Part shown: piece by piece, positions 1 through 17,690 of the stretch
Layout: each line of letters starts with the position of its first letter
Numbering within the stretch: the first letter of the stretch is position 1
The notes under the pieces: model-generated
Told to the model about the DNA's origin: nothing
The model's input: the letters and a program-made list of their open reading frames with translations, nothing else
Databases searched by the model: none
Source: Ichthyophonus hoferi
Taxonomy: Eukaryota; Opisthokonta; Ichthyosporea; Ichthyophonida; Ichthyophonidae
Length of the DNA stretch: 64,000 nt
Assembly (NCBI GenBank): GCA_002751075.1
Contig: NAOQ01000128.1
Coordinates: forward strand, 73,524-137,523
Direction: 5' to 3'
Translations under genes and position numbers: made by a program

Positions 1-481
1 CATTTTAATGAACACCTATTCCATCCTTATAATTTGTCGGTCTGCCTATATCTCTCATTCTAGTCCCTATAAATAAAACGTATTGCTATCTTTAAAATAG
101 CACCAATTCAGATCCTTTAAATAATAGTAATCAGTCAAATGTTTCCCCTATCTCTTTCCCAACTAAATATGCACTCATATTTCTATACTAATGGTCCATG
201 TAGGTAACCACAGAGATAGATCATCCAATTCTTACTATTTTACACAAGAGCAAATGTGTACTAATTGCCATCAACAAGGGAGACAGTGGGGTGACCCGGG
301 CTTTACTTAGGGTTTAATCCGGAGAGACGGCTTATTATATAATTGGAGGATCTCTATCTTGGTTCAATTGTGATAGATCGTGAGATTGCTATTTAACACC
401 AGTAGATAGATTGCACTAACTAGTTTCCCATGCTATATTTAAAAAATTAATTGCTAATAATCGTAAATGTTTATCATTCAA

Positions 482-519
482 GTATTTCTTTATAAAACTG
501 CAGCTTTATAAAGAAATAC
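482..519. repeat. Perfect 15-bp inverted repeat (hairpin)
   Basis: GTATTTCTTTATAAA at 482-496 is repeated exactly as its reverse complement at 505-519, around an 8-base loop containing CTGCAG. The stretch 505-550 also resembles 56010-56060, so it may belong to an old dispersed repeat. Confidence 0.6.
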
Positions 520-796
520 CGAAATTAATTAAATATTTCTGTTTTAACATATTTATAAAAGTAAATATTTTTAACCATGCTATTTGCTTCTAACTGTCGC
601 TGGTAATTTCCCCATCTTTAATGAATACTCAATTGCCAATAAACAAGATGGCCATTAAAATATAAAATTCATGTGAACTGAAAAGCAATATAGAAGAAAG
701 CTAAGCTATATAAGAAAAGAAAAAAACGGTTCTCTTTTCCTCATTATTGCATGAATGGCTTTTAGAAAGATGGTAGCTTAATTGATTGTTCAATAG

Positions 797-1049
797 GCCC
801 ATGTTCAACATGGGTCCTACTACGACCAGCATAGGCGCCTTGCTTGAGCCTGAGGTTAGAATGTGCGCCAGTGTTTCACTGGGTTATCTATTCTTGATCG
901 TGCTACGCCAAGTGATTACTGCCGAAAGTTACGTACTATTCGTGTTAGGAATAGTGACATTGATGCTGAAACATGCCGCAGAACGCAGTGAGAGACTACT
1001 GAAGAGGAATTGGCTAAGGCTGGAAAGAGAGGCACATTGCGTTGGTTAG
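797..1049 (+). CDS. Possible small membrane protein or terminal exon
   Basis: An ATG at 801 opens an 82-residue frame ending in TAG at 1047-1049. It is clearly richer in G+C than the surrounding AT-rich DNA. Residues about 20-58 are largely hydrophobic, in two stretches, and are followed by a basic, Arg-rich tail (ERSERLLKRNWLRLERE). A plausible splice acceptor (caatag) ends at 796, so this may be the last exon of a gene whose earlier exons I could not find in 1-790. A poly(A) signal AATAAA lies at 1194-1199, 145 bases after the stop, which fits a real 3' end. No family is recognised. It could also be a chance open frame. Confidence 0.35.
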
Positions 1050-1193
1050 TATTAGTGTAGGTATAGGTGTGGTGTATGTTATTGTTAGTGTAGGTGTAGA
1101 TAAGAAGTATATAAATGTGGATTGACTGTGTCTTCGGCAAAGTAATGTAGCATGTAATACATTCTGCTGTGTACAATGGTGATTTATTTTAGC

Positions 1194-1199
1194 AATAAA
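1194..1199 (+). promoter_or_regulatory. Poly(A) signal AATAAA
   Basis: A canonical hexamer 145 bases downstream of the stop at 1049. It supports a plus-strand transcript end here. Confidence 0.4.
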
Positions 1200-1931
1200 A
1201 GTGCACCGTATTTCATTTACTTGACAAGTGAATTACCCGTTTAATTACAGGTTTCTACCTCGCCTCGTGTACTAAGTCTGTTGGGTAAATTATCATGCTT
1301 TATAATTGATAAATTTTGTGTACAACTACCTATTTGTATTAAGTATTTTAAATTAATGTTAGTTAATGCTATATATTCAACACTATAAGCTTATTATTTT
1401 TAACAGGTGCACATGCCTCAAAAAAGGAAGGTTTTGGAAGCATAAGTGTTATCCAATAAGCCAGTGATGTCAGGGTAGTGACCCTTTAAATATAATTAAA
1501 TTTTCAGTTAGAAAAATAATTGACGAGGACCTAACCATATAGTCCTAATTGGCTTAAATCTATACTGAAAATACTAACTTACAATCAATAATCTGATACA
1601 CGTAAAAGAAAATATACCCAATATTTTATAGTGGTGACTGAGAGGGTCGCCTTTTGTCTTTCGTTTATTTAAAGGAAAATAGTGAACATTTTGAAGCAAC
1701 AACCTAGATCGTCCGTCAGGTTTGAGGGAAGCCTGCAGTAAATCATACATACATATGTGTATGATTATAGGTAATAGATATAGCATCTAATTACAATACA
1801 ATCACATAACACAGTCATGCATTCAGCACTAATGTCACGCTAATAATTATTGGATTTGGGCATAGCCCAGTAATCCCGTTCTGTTCTTACGCATACGAAA
1901 GAAACAGAAAAAAGGTGACCATCTATGCATA

Positions 1932-5418
<3,487 letters not shown>

Positions 5419-6954
5419 ATTGTTAGGAGTACTGTTTGACAATAAAAAGGAGGACGCTTAGTATATTGATAAATAAACCGAGAATGCTTATTTATTCCAA
5501 ATGTTCCAACAATTTAGAGCCTATAGATATTTAGTTTAATTAAAAACTAAAATTAATTTTAACTGGAACCCGTGATGAAGCTGCTTTATTATAAAAACAC
5601 GCCAGATGTTCAATACGTATGGAATAACCCTTGCTTTGTTTGATATCTGATAAGATAAGTTAAATAGGCCATACCTCAAGATCTTATGGAAGACTATGTT
5701 GGGCCGAGGAGAAATGGTGTTGGTGCTGATTTTGTTGACGTTATAGCATACATACATATGATGTTGCTCGATGTAGAGTACTATACACCGAGCAATGCCA
5801 TATATGTAAAGATGGAATTGTTTGCTTAAGAATGTATATAATAAAATTACTATTTATATCTGAATAAAATTTAAAATATGATACGTTTATTTTTCTTCAT
5901 AATAAATAAATTGTGGTAGCAATCCAAGTAGTAAAGGAATAAGATAAGCATCCGAATGAATTATGACCTTCTGTTATATTATATTGACACTGATATAAGA
6001 CGTAATTGACGAAAAATGGTTATCAAAAATGGGTGGTGTAAGCATTATGAACTATTAGCGTCTACATAGATTTTTTTTTTTGCTTTCTTGAATACATGTT
6101 AATACCGCAATTATAAAGATTATTTTTACTAAATATGTATATATATATATATATATATATATTATGTATAAATATATATTACCATAACAAGGTCCTTCCT
6201 ATAAAAATAGGTGTTATCTCCTTGCAGTCTGATTGCACGAATGTCGCGAATGTCGCATAATTTAAGATTACCATATTGGTTTTTTATGTTATGAATATCG
6301 GCTTCTTCTATTCGTTTATATTAACAGTGCACAGTTTCCTTTTAACTGGGTTAGAATATAAAATCATATTGGAGCAAGGAATGATCTATATGTTTATGAT
6401 TTACTCGCATGGGTGAGAACACTTGAAATGAAAACTTCCTTGAAAAGAGAAAAATTATGCACCAGTATAAAATACGTTTATATTTTTTAAAAATATATGC
6501 CATGGTTTACATGGAAACTACAAAATAATCAATAAAACAGTTAAATGTATTTCTGTTAATTTTATCCCATCTCAATTAGTACTAGCCATTAAAATCTTTC
6601 ATCTGAAATTCAACCAATTCCCAGTCTATCATATGTAAGTGAAAGTAAATTATAAAATAGAAGTGTATAGAAGCAATGGCTACTTCAATACATGTCATCA
6701 ATGTGATACGTGTTTTTAAGACTATTGGTTTTCATTAGAAGGGGTCACATTTGCTCCACCCAAAAAGCTAAACCCTGCTATCTTGGATCAAGGTCTTATC
6801 TGATTTATGTAAAGAGTGAACAAACCCCTTTTTTAAGATTGATGTTGCTCAGAGTTTTCTGATTCCATATACCTCTTTATTAACAATAAATACTTTGCCC
6901 TTGGTCTTCATTGAATGCTTGACTGCAATTGGATAATCGTGTGAGTTTCAGCTC

Positions 6955-7200
6955 GTACATTTATTATCCCACCCATTAGGAATGGTACCCGCAATTGCAA
7001 GCAGAAAATTGAATGAAGTCGAAAAAGATCTATCCATTATAACTGTAAAAAAACAAGTTGGAGATCCCGTCACAGATAAAACGCTTCTATACTCTTGAAA
7101 TATGTCGTACTATATATGGACTACTTAAGAATTTGATGACTGTTTGGTTAATTGACCACCGCTTATTAATAGCCTGGTAATAAGACTACAATAGGTTTTT
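6955..7200. repeat. Diverged repeat paired with 10930-11190
   Basis: By eye, the two segments share an ordered series of matches: a CCATTAGGAATGG-like block, CAATTGCA, a TATAACT-AAAAAAACAAG block, an AAAACGCT/AAAATGCT block and a GCTTATTAATAGCCTGGTA-like block. Each lies upstream of one uridine phosphorylase copy in the same orientation. They could be co-duplicated 5' flank or two copies of an old transposable element. Confidence 0.45.
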
Positions 7201-8381
7201 CAATCATGTTGTACAATAGCAGTTATATTGGGGAAGATACCCCTTCTGGAAAATACTTAAATGTTCAGTCATCACTCTGACCCTTTGGGCTCTTAGTTAA
7301 ACAAAATATTGTATAAAGCTCTGTAAAATGCAAAATACTTCCAATGCTCAACTGCATACTATTTATTGGTACCAGCTTGTTAATACAAATGGGGCCAGAG
7401 TAAGTATATCTCCTGTCTGTAGTTAGAAATTCAAGCTAAGAGAACTGAAACCAGTCATCCATTCTGGCTACCAGTAATTCAATACAGTATAACAATATAT
7501 TGATAACCCTCTGACTTATCATGCCTTAAACAATCTAGTTGATTAGCTAAACGACTAAAGATTAATTCTCTGTACTGCCTTGGACAAGTTCCACAAAGGT
7601 TTTAGACCATGCACAATAGATGAATATATTACGATATAGATGGCTATGTATTTCTAACCGCTTCTTAATGATGCATGCAATGCCTGATTAATGAAGAAGT
7701 ATTGAGTCTATCCGGGCATCTGCAGGTGAACCACTATATAAATTGTCAGAATAATTGCTTGAGCACCCCATTCTTGCTGAGTAAGCTAAAAGTATTTTAA
7801 TATTTTCAATAGCACATTAATAAAGAATAACAGTCACATTAAGATTAAGAAGACGCTGTGTGCAGCTGAAGCTAATTTCATTAATTGAACCTATATATAG
7901 CATTCAGTCTATCATGCGTGCTTGTAAGACAGTACACACCCAGTGGGTTTATCCCGAGTTGTTACCCAGTTCTCCACTAATACACCCTCCATCCACATTA
8001 GAGGTCACCATCCCAATTACCACATATTAGGAAGATCTTTTTTAATTTTGTACCAGTCATAGAATAATATAAGAAAGAGTGCCGATGGGATTTTTCTCAT
8101 AAACGCTGGCATAATCAGTGAGTGGGTTTGATAACCAGGAAACACAAGCCAAGTTCACCAGAATGTTTTCTTATTAATTTTTATTTTGGAGGCTATTTCA
8201 TTGCTAGATAGACCTCATAATAAGCTTCTTTAAATATCCTGTGTACTGGGACAGACGTTTATATCAACATACGCCCTGCAACTTAATGATATGTAATATT
8301 ATATTATGCCTGTGCAATCAAACCAAGATTCCACTTCCCAGAATAATCAGCAACTGAAAGAAATTTATCAAGGCTTGCTAA

Positions 8382-8387
8382 TTTATT
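8382..8387 (-). promoter_or_regulatory. Poly(A) signal of uridine phosphorylase copy B
   Basis: TTTATT on the plus strand is AATAAA on the coding strand, 88 bases beyond the stop of copy B. Confidence 0.45.
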
Positions 8388-8474
8388 TACTCCCGGATAT
8401 ATATATACAACTTTCCATTGGAATATTGTCGTACTCCCAATTACTTGATGCATAAAACACAATTAATAATCAAT

Positions 8475-10359
<1,885 letters not shown>

Positions 10360-10417
10360 TGTACCAAAAACTAAACAAAACTCAAAAAAATTTCTATTTA
10401 ATCTTTCTAGGATAAAC

Positions 10418-10435
10418 CTCGCTATATATACTTGA
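10418..10435 (-). promoter_or_regulatory. TATA-like stretch upstream of uridine phosphorylase copy B
   Basis: TATATATA lies about 60-75 bases upstream of the ATG at 10359 on the coding strand. The region is AT-rich, so this is weak evidence. Confidence 0.2.
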
Positions 10436-10929
10436 GAGTTAGCAGAGATAATCACGAGTTGTAGCCATAAATAGCAAGGATTTTATGTGGGCCAATAATA
10501 GCCTATATAACTTGTGTATAGCATAAACAATATAATTCGGTGAGCCGGACAACCAATGCTCAACTAAAAAACACTAATGATCAGTTATTATATGTTGATA
10601 TTTTACATTTATTTATTTTCCTCAAGCACGCTTTCAAGAATCATTTGTTGCATACTTTAGTCAACCATGAACCTAAAAAATAAAATACTTTATAATAAAA
10701 TAATTGAAAAAATAAATTGAAAAAGTTAATATAATTTGGTTTACAGTTAATTTTTTATCTATTAGATATGTTTATGTCTTATATTTTAATTGCAATGGAA
10801 TTAATGGCACTATAGAAGCATGAAATTCGACGAATTAGGTGTTAGGAATATTTTCCAATCTAACCGAATCAGGACCGGCCCAGTGTGTTGAGGCGGCCTA
10901 TAATTTCAAATTGGAGTGACGCAATAGTT

Positions 10930-11190
10930 GTTATTATTACCTCTGCCATTAGGGATGGCAGCCACAATTACATGCAGAGAACTAAATAAACTAAATAAAG
11001 GTCAAAAAGCTTTCTTTAATATAACTACAAAAAAACAAGAAACAGATTCCTGTAGTAGGAAGGACCATTTTATAATTTATAACGATAAAATGCTCTTCAT
11101 ATAGACGACTTGATAATCTCGATTATTGAATAACTAAATAATTAAACAAAGCTTATCAGTAGCCTAGTATTAAGCCGTTAACCAACTTAA
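10930..11190. repeat. Diverged repeat paired with 6955-7200
   Basis: The partner of the segment at 6955-7200, in the same orientation and also upstream of a uridine phosphorylase gene (576 bases from the ATG of copy B). Confidence 0.45.
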
Positions 11191-11631
11191 ACTAACTGCC
11201 TATGTTGTGTATGCTGTTTTATTTGATTATAATTACACACCCCGACCCCCACCCCAACTGATGTAAGATTAAATTCAATCACTCTGTGTGACCTGGCCCG
11301 CACCGCAATACACAATAATTTTTACTGGGAAATAACTTTTCACATGTTTACCAAATTAATAATTATTTCCATTTCCATTATGTTGAACGCTCATGATTGG
11401 GTTTTACTACAACAAACAGTTTTAAGTATTGGAAAGCACCATTCAAGATAAATTGAACCAATGCAATATGGGAAGTCTGCTTCAACTGATAACTAAATAA
11501 TTGAGGCAATTTTGTGCTAATAATAACAAGATCTCTCAAAATAGTACATCTAACATTGCAATATTTTGTGGTAAAACATGGTCATCTACTCATTCCTTTA
11601 TTATTTGTTGCAGACCATCGAAGTTAATAAA

Positions 11632-11703
11632 CTCCATACCGATGAGTCGTTGACCACTAGCTTTTAACTCTATACCGATGAGTCGTTGACCACTAGCTTT
11701 TAT
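11632..11703. repeat. 36-bp tandem duplication, two copies
   Basis: A 36-base unit containing ATACCGATGAGTCGTTGACC occurs twice head to tail, with one visible difference (ctcc/ctct). The near-identity points to a recent duplication. Confidence 0.85.
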
Positions 11704-12118
11704 TATTTACAGCCAATTGAGAACTTTATCCCGGTAATAATGATGTGATCCAAAGAATAATATTAATTGGCATCATAGTGCCTTGAATTGCTGACCTGCT
11801 AGGACTACCATAATCTACCATAATATATCCACTATCGGCCTAACCAGTAGAGTGTTATTTCTATTGTGAAGATACTTGGGTTTCGGGGTGTATATAAAAT
11901 CTGTCCTTGTATATAAGATAACCATTATTTGTTAAACAATGTTACAGTGATGTATATAGTTTCTGCTTAAACAGGAGTATTTAATTAATTTAGATATTTC
12001 TTTATAGAGTTACATTTATTTAATATTATTTGAAATTACTATTATATACGTGCTCTGGAAAAATAACTATTGCAATCCATTGATGTTAAATGCCAATCCA
12101 AAATGATCAATTAAACTT

Positions 12119-12150
12119 GAACCAGCTCATGGCAGACCATGGGCTGGTTC
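12119..12150. repeat. Strong short hairpin
   Basis: GAACCAGCTCATGG at 12119-12132 pairs with CCATGGGCTGGTTC at 12137-12150 (13 of 14 positions) around a 4-base loop. It is unusually GC-rich for this region. No T-run follows, so it is not a typical Pol III or bacterial terminator. Confidence 0.6.
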
Positions 12151-13071
12151 CCATGACTATAAAATAGGCCATTTCAGATCATATGTTCTGGGTCTAGATA
12201 ACCCATTGCTTAGGCATCTTGCTTAAGGCAAGTCTATCAGCTTTTAACAATGACTCTACAGTTTTGTAGCTGCTAGAGCGGGTTACAACAGTCTATATTT
12301 GCATTGGAACAACTGGGTGCTTTCAAGAATGCAGTAACCTGGCCATCAGCCAACAACTGACTGCCCAACTAACTGCATTATCTAGCCTTATCAACCTTAT
12401 AAACTTAGTCCTCAACTTCTGCTAACTTGCTTATTAATAAAAAAATATTTATTAGCATATCTGCACTTCGTGTACACGATGGGAAACATTAAAACATTTC
12501 TCAATTTGGTATTCCTTCTCCTTCTAAAACAAATATAGATCATAGGGACACTTATGTCTATTTATTATTCCCAATGGCTTCCAATTGCAATAATTTTATT
12601 TATAATTAGGAAGTACTAAAAAAAAATGTGCTTGATCATTTCACAATAACTAATCTGCCCTGGATGACTTTAAAACTAAACAATATGCTTGTTGTTTTAA
12701 TTAATTGTCTGAAGTTAACCGTCCAACTAAATAATATAATTATTTGAAAATGTTATACACTGTCAGTGTTAACAATAATTTCTTGTTGCTATGAGTATTT
12801 ATCCTTGTGATTTTTCTTTATTCTTTGGGTTTGGTCACCAATACTGATTTTATTAGGTTTTTGAAAGAGTTCTCTTTAAACCGTGACATCTATAATAACT
12901 CGCGTCATACATTGCTCTGTGGTGTTTATTAATCAGCAATAATGCTAAACGAACGTCAATTCCAGCTTTTTCTAAAAAAGTATCTAAAACACACTTATAT
13001 GGTAGTAACACATGAAAACAAAGTGAATCCGTATTTAATGTTTTCAACTTCAATTTTTTAGTTCATTTTTT

Positions 13072-13283
13072 GAGGGGGTGTAAGAATTATAACTTATCTC
13101 TACTAAAATTAATATAATGGGCTCATCACATTTCAACACATTCTTGGCTGAATGAACATATTAAACATATCTTCTATAAAGTTCTTAATAACAATATGAA
13201 TGTCTGCAACATTAAAATAAAGATTTAAAGTTTAGCAATAGCATTGATATGATTCTATTAGTAGTTCTTACACTCCCCCCCTC
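13072..13283. mobile_element. MITE-like element with short terminal inverted repeats
   Basis: GAGGGGGTGTAAGAATTAT at 13072-13090 is mirrored by TTCTTACACTCCCCCCCTC at about 13265-13283, enclosing about 170 bases of AT-rich noncoding DNA. The size (about 210 bp), matching ends and lack of coding capacity fit a miniature inverted-repeat transposable element. A clear target-site duplication is not visible, and the family is not identified. Confidence 0.35.
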
Positions 13284-16200
13284 CCAACCCCACCTCCCGA
13301 ACCCCAACTAATTATGGCCCATGAGATTCATGCACCGTTTCCAAGAGTCAATGTCAATTATTTTTTTCTCACAATCATATATCTTCATGTCAGCCATCGT
13401 TTAATAGCTGTTTTAATTAATTTAACCTGTCTAATCAGAAGGAGTAACAATCTTAACTACTTGCAACAAGCAATCTAGAATTAGAAGAGAAATAAAAACC
13501 CTTGCCTGACGCCCCATGTCAGTAGGTCTATTTATATTTTATTTACGTACACATGGCAAGCACGTTAGCACTAAAGTTAAATTGAAGGCACTTAATCAAA
13601 TTAGTGCAATCAAGATCCTATGCAAAGCTTAGTAATTAAGCGGTCTTTCCTATAAGATAAACTCAATTCATGACACTTCATGTCTTCTTCAAACAAACTG
13701 TATGCTTTGAATCTATCTTGTAAAAAATAACGGTAGCGTTATTCTTTTTAAAAGCAATAGAAAAAATATATAAACAATTGACTATGAAATACAAAACATA
13801 TTTTGTCCCACAGAAGCTTGTGGTGAAGGCAAGTAGGGTTTATAAAACAAACTAAAAAAAGGTTGGAGTTTGCGCTACTTTCAATTGGAACTCGAATACA
13901 TAAGATTTCAAATAGCAAGTCGTGGCTCTTAAAATCCCCGCTTTATTTTAAAATATTTGGAGAATTCATTACAGGCATCATCCTTAATACCAACTGCGTA
14001 TATCAATTGATTGATCAAATATAATAGAAGCTTCTAATTATGTCTAAATCTTTCTGATCTAATAATTCTTTGTTTGTATTGCCAAATGTGTATTAAATGA
14101 AAAATATTGTATTTTACATATAAATTTAAACAGCTATTCTGTTGGTCTAACTTTCAGTAGTTTTGATAAAATTACACATCGTAATAAGACAACAACGAAT
14201 TCATGATGCAAAAGTTTGATTTCTTATTGTAAGAGATAAACAAGAAATGTCTAGACTAAATGAGTGTGTCTTCTATATATTGTTGTGAATTTATACTAGG
14301 ATAGCCTAAATCAGTCTATTCTTCAAGTTATTGTTTCAGAATCTTTTTAATATTAACCCAAACTATTTTAATACTAAATTAGTAAATTATCATATGCCTA
14401 ATTTATCTTTGATAAAAGAATTCAGTTCCAAAACCACATTAGGCAATTTTCCCAAAAAAACATTTAAATTGTAAATACCACAGAATGTATACCGTTCAAA
14501 TACTTTTATATCTCTAACTGGTCTCTATCATTCCCTGCAATAACCAATATATAGGAGTTTGTTGATTTAGGTTCTTAATGCAGCGGAAGGTAAACCACTA
14601 TACAACATTGTCAAGTTAAATATCAATTGTCATCAGAAAAAGCTAGTATGGTTTACAATTTTAAAAAATGTATGTCACAAAAAATATTGTAAAAATGAAT
14701 GCAAGCCTCTAGGTGTTAACAAAGTGTTAGCGTACTTTTGGAATAATCATAATTTAGTTCCAAATTTAATATTATACTTCTAAGTTATTTTATTGATCTT
14801 AGTATATAATCAAAAGAAACCAGTTGAACAATTAGAGGTAGAAAACGGCTATTAAGCAATTATATTATTTTATATCCTAATACTATTTATTTTTAATAGG
14901 ACTCAATTAAAATACATGGTAAAAACTAATTTAAGCTAATAAGAATAGTAATAGGCGTTGGTGCTATAGGCCTGCTTTAAAAACTTTATAAGCTCAATAC
15001 TGACATTTGCCTAATTGCAATTTCTTATATTTTCATTAAAAAATTACTAATACTAGTTGTTGCTTTGCATATGTATCCCTTACATTATAAATGATGTATG
15101 TCTATGCTGAAAGTCAACATGCTAAAATTTTATCTATTATAAATAGCAGTTTTAGCCATGCCAAATCCAGGAATCATTTGTTGATAGTTAACCCTTTAAC
15201 CTATGTGAAACGTATGCAGATCTGAGATGATTATTTGCAATCTGTTTCTGACTAGCATTCCAAGCCAATTTTAATTAACAAATCAGAATTTTTTATAATT
15301 GCTTTTAAAATTGCTCTCTTATACATAGTAGCATACATCAAATAAATGCTGCCATCCACAGAAAAAATAACAGAGAACAAAATGTAGAAATATGTAGTGA
15401 TAGGGGAGTATTAGGTATGGAATAATGGACCATGATACAAGCGCCACATGGTTCATCACTGGCTTTGTGGAATTGATTCGAGAGAATTCACTCAGTAATT
15501 CACAAGATAATTAATTTAAACTTAAATACATACTAGCCTATTATAAAACAATTTGATCGCAATTCCCAATCATAATACTTAGTTTTGTACTCATAATTTA
15601 GTAAAGGTTTCAAAGTGATAGCTAACTAAGAATTGATTGGAAATTTTGTTTGTGTATTATTGTAATGTGTTGAATGTAAAATACCCGGTAATTCCTCATC
15701 ATACACCTTCTGGCCTTAGTATTACAAGAGTAAAACATGGCGTATTGGTCAGAAACATATTACAATCCATTTCTTTTTTCTTTTTTTTGAGTATGTACTT
15801 GTTACGTGTACCGAAGCTTTAACTCTCTTCAAATTTACCATGGCCTTTATATGACTAATACTACTATTACACATTGATAACTCATTGAGAGATGTTGCTT
15901 TACTTAAAGAAATAACATCTGAATAATGTAAATGGTAAACAGACAAGAGAATAACTGTATGAATCACCGTTTATAAAGACATACGAGATCCCAATGTGTG
16001 AAAACAGAATGGAATGAAATAATTGCTTTCTGGTATATAAAATAAGAAAATTTGAATTTTGCCAAGCCTTTGTCCAGAATCTTCTGTTACCAACGTAAGA
16101 GACTGGCTCATTTGTTTCGCTAATATTGAGTGTGATAGCTAGTCAGATGTAGATTGTCTCTCACTTTTTTTTCTGTACTTAACTTTTTGCCAGATGGTTT

Positions 16201-16932
16201 CACTGGTGCTGAATTCAACTGATAATTTTCTAGTGAATTACTCCATAATAATTAGAAGCCTTGTCATATATGGCTAACAGATACCATTTTTAAACAAGTC
16301 CTTGGTAATTTCTGTACGTGTCTTAACTATAACAGGTTGGTACAGTAATTATGGGTTGAGTAGGTATCATAAGGTTCTGTTTGTGTTTATAAATGTACTA
16401 CAGTAATTCGCACATTACAGTAATAACATAATAATTAATTATATAGTTGAATTCAATAAACTTAACCATAATAGCTTAAAACTATCTATTTGAAGTTTTT
16501 TAAATTCAGTAAATACATTTCCATCCAAGTTAGATTGTGGCTTTTAGTTTTGGGGAATTAATCAGATCAATGCAACGTTCAACGTTCAGCGATTGCACCT
16601 AGATTCAGGAGTCATAATACAATGGAAGTTGGCTTGATTTCCGGAGTTGCATTTAGAAATGGGGATTTCCCCACTAAATACCATTCAGATTAAACATTGA
16701 AATTAGGCAAAAATTGGCCAACACCTTGGAAGAATGTTGACGTACAGACCTTTCACTATATAGTAACAATCACGGTGTATGTCTTTGGACTCGGAATTCT
16801 AGTCTGATTGTAGCAGCTATGAATATGACAATATTTAAACCCTGAATATATAAATGATGCAAGCATATTTACTAGTTAATGAGAAATATTTTCACACATG
16901 AATGTAGTAATAATAATGCATTGCAATTCGAC

Positions 16933-17000
16933 ACAACGCAGCAAAATACAGCACAACGCAATACAACACAGCACAACATAGCACAACACAACACAACCCA
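16933..17000. repeat. CAACA/CAGCA-rich microsatellite
   Basis: Degenerate repeats of a 5-base unit of the ACACA/CAACG/CAGCA type. Confidence 0.6.
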
Positions 17001-17169
17001 TTTATTAGTGATGAAAAAATAAGGCCCCTTTATCATGAACTGTATACTCGACTATGCATAAGGAAATGATTTTCATGTGTCTATCTATTCTTGTCAGGTC
17101 CCCCCTAGATTGTCCAATAATCAAGATACTAATAGAAAAGCCATCTTGCTTTTAAAGTCGATCATTTAC

Positions 17170-17345
17170 CAATATTCCTCTCTCTTCTCTCCCTTTCTCT
17201 TTCTCTTCCTTTCTCTCCTCCTCTTCCTCTCTCTATCCCTCGCTTTCTATACATCTCCTCCTTTGCCACGCTGTTCCTATCCCTCAATATATCTCTTCCT
17301 CTACCCCACTATCCCTCTCTCTCGGTCTCGCTGTCCCTCTGTCCC
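17170..17345. repeat. Pyrimidine-rich (CT) low-complexity tract
   Basis: An almost pure C/T strand, about 350-520 bases upstream of the CASC3 start. A 92-residue open frame across it is Ser/Leu/Phe/Pro-rich only because of the base composition, and I do not regard it as a gene. It may act as a promoter-proximal element. Confidence 0.6.
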
Positions 17346-17574
17346 GCGAATATAGTCCTATTGTCACGCATATGTGATGTCATAAAAAAATAATATTTGA
17401 GCGCGGTAAACAAAATATCACACACGTTCCATTTATGTATCATTATATTACATTCATAGTTGTGAAGGTTAGATTTATGTGCCTGTACATATTTGTTAGA
17501 TAAATGTTATAAACACCATTATTAACATATTTTTATAATTCATTGTTTACATAGGTGTATTAGTGTTAGGCAGT

Positions 17575-17598
17575 CCAATAAACATAGTAGTGGCCAAT
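17575..17598 (+). promoter_or_regulatory. Two CCAAT boxes upstream of CASC3
   Basis: CCAAT at 17575-17579 and 17594-17598, about 95-115 bases before the ATG at 17691. The spacing suits a CCAAT-type promoter, but the transcription start is unknown. Confidence 0.3.
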
Positions 17599-17690
17599 GG
17601 GAAATGGGAAATTGTTGTAGATTCACCAGATGACATAAACAACTTAAATACGAAATAGTGTAGGAAGAGGAACGGTTGGTCAAACAGACC

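Larger units (their letters stand above)
5419..8474. other. Intergenic region between the two uridine phosphorylases
   Basis: No convincing exon was found. It contains a (TA)n microsatellite at about 6138-6163, a segment at 6955-7200 that resembles 10930-11190 upstream of copy B, and the 3' flank of copy B at its right end. The first few hundred bases left of 5.7 kb would be the promoter of copy A; I see no clear TATA or initiator motif. Confidence 0.6.
10360..17556. other. Gene-poor stretch left of CASC3
   Basis: About 7 kb in which I found no convincing exon. It holds a diverged repeat (10930-11190), a 36-bp tandem duplication (11632-11703), a strong short hairpin (12119-12150), a small inverted-repeat element (13072-13283), C-rich patches at 11238-11262 and 13270-13305, a CAACA-rich microsatellite (16933-17000) and a pyrimidine-rich tract (17170-17345). 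Confidence 0.6.

Noticed and set aside
11636-11660. Hammerhead-ribozyme-like CCGATGAGTC in the 36-bp tandem repeat
   Set aside because: The core should read CTGANGA with a downstream GAAA and a closing stem. The first base differs and no GAAA or matching helix is present.
12853-13053. 66-codon minus-strand frame that reads fairly protein-like
   Set aside because: It begins with TTG and has an in-frame stop just upstream. It has no acceptor, no recognisable family and no neighbouring exons.
17077-17355. Ser/Leu/Phe/Pro-rich frame upstream of CASC3
   Set aside because: It is fully explained by the CT low-complexity tract.
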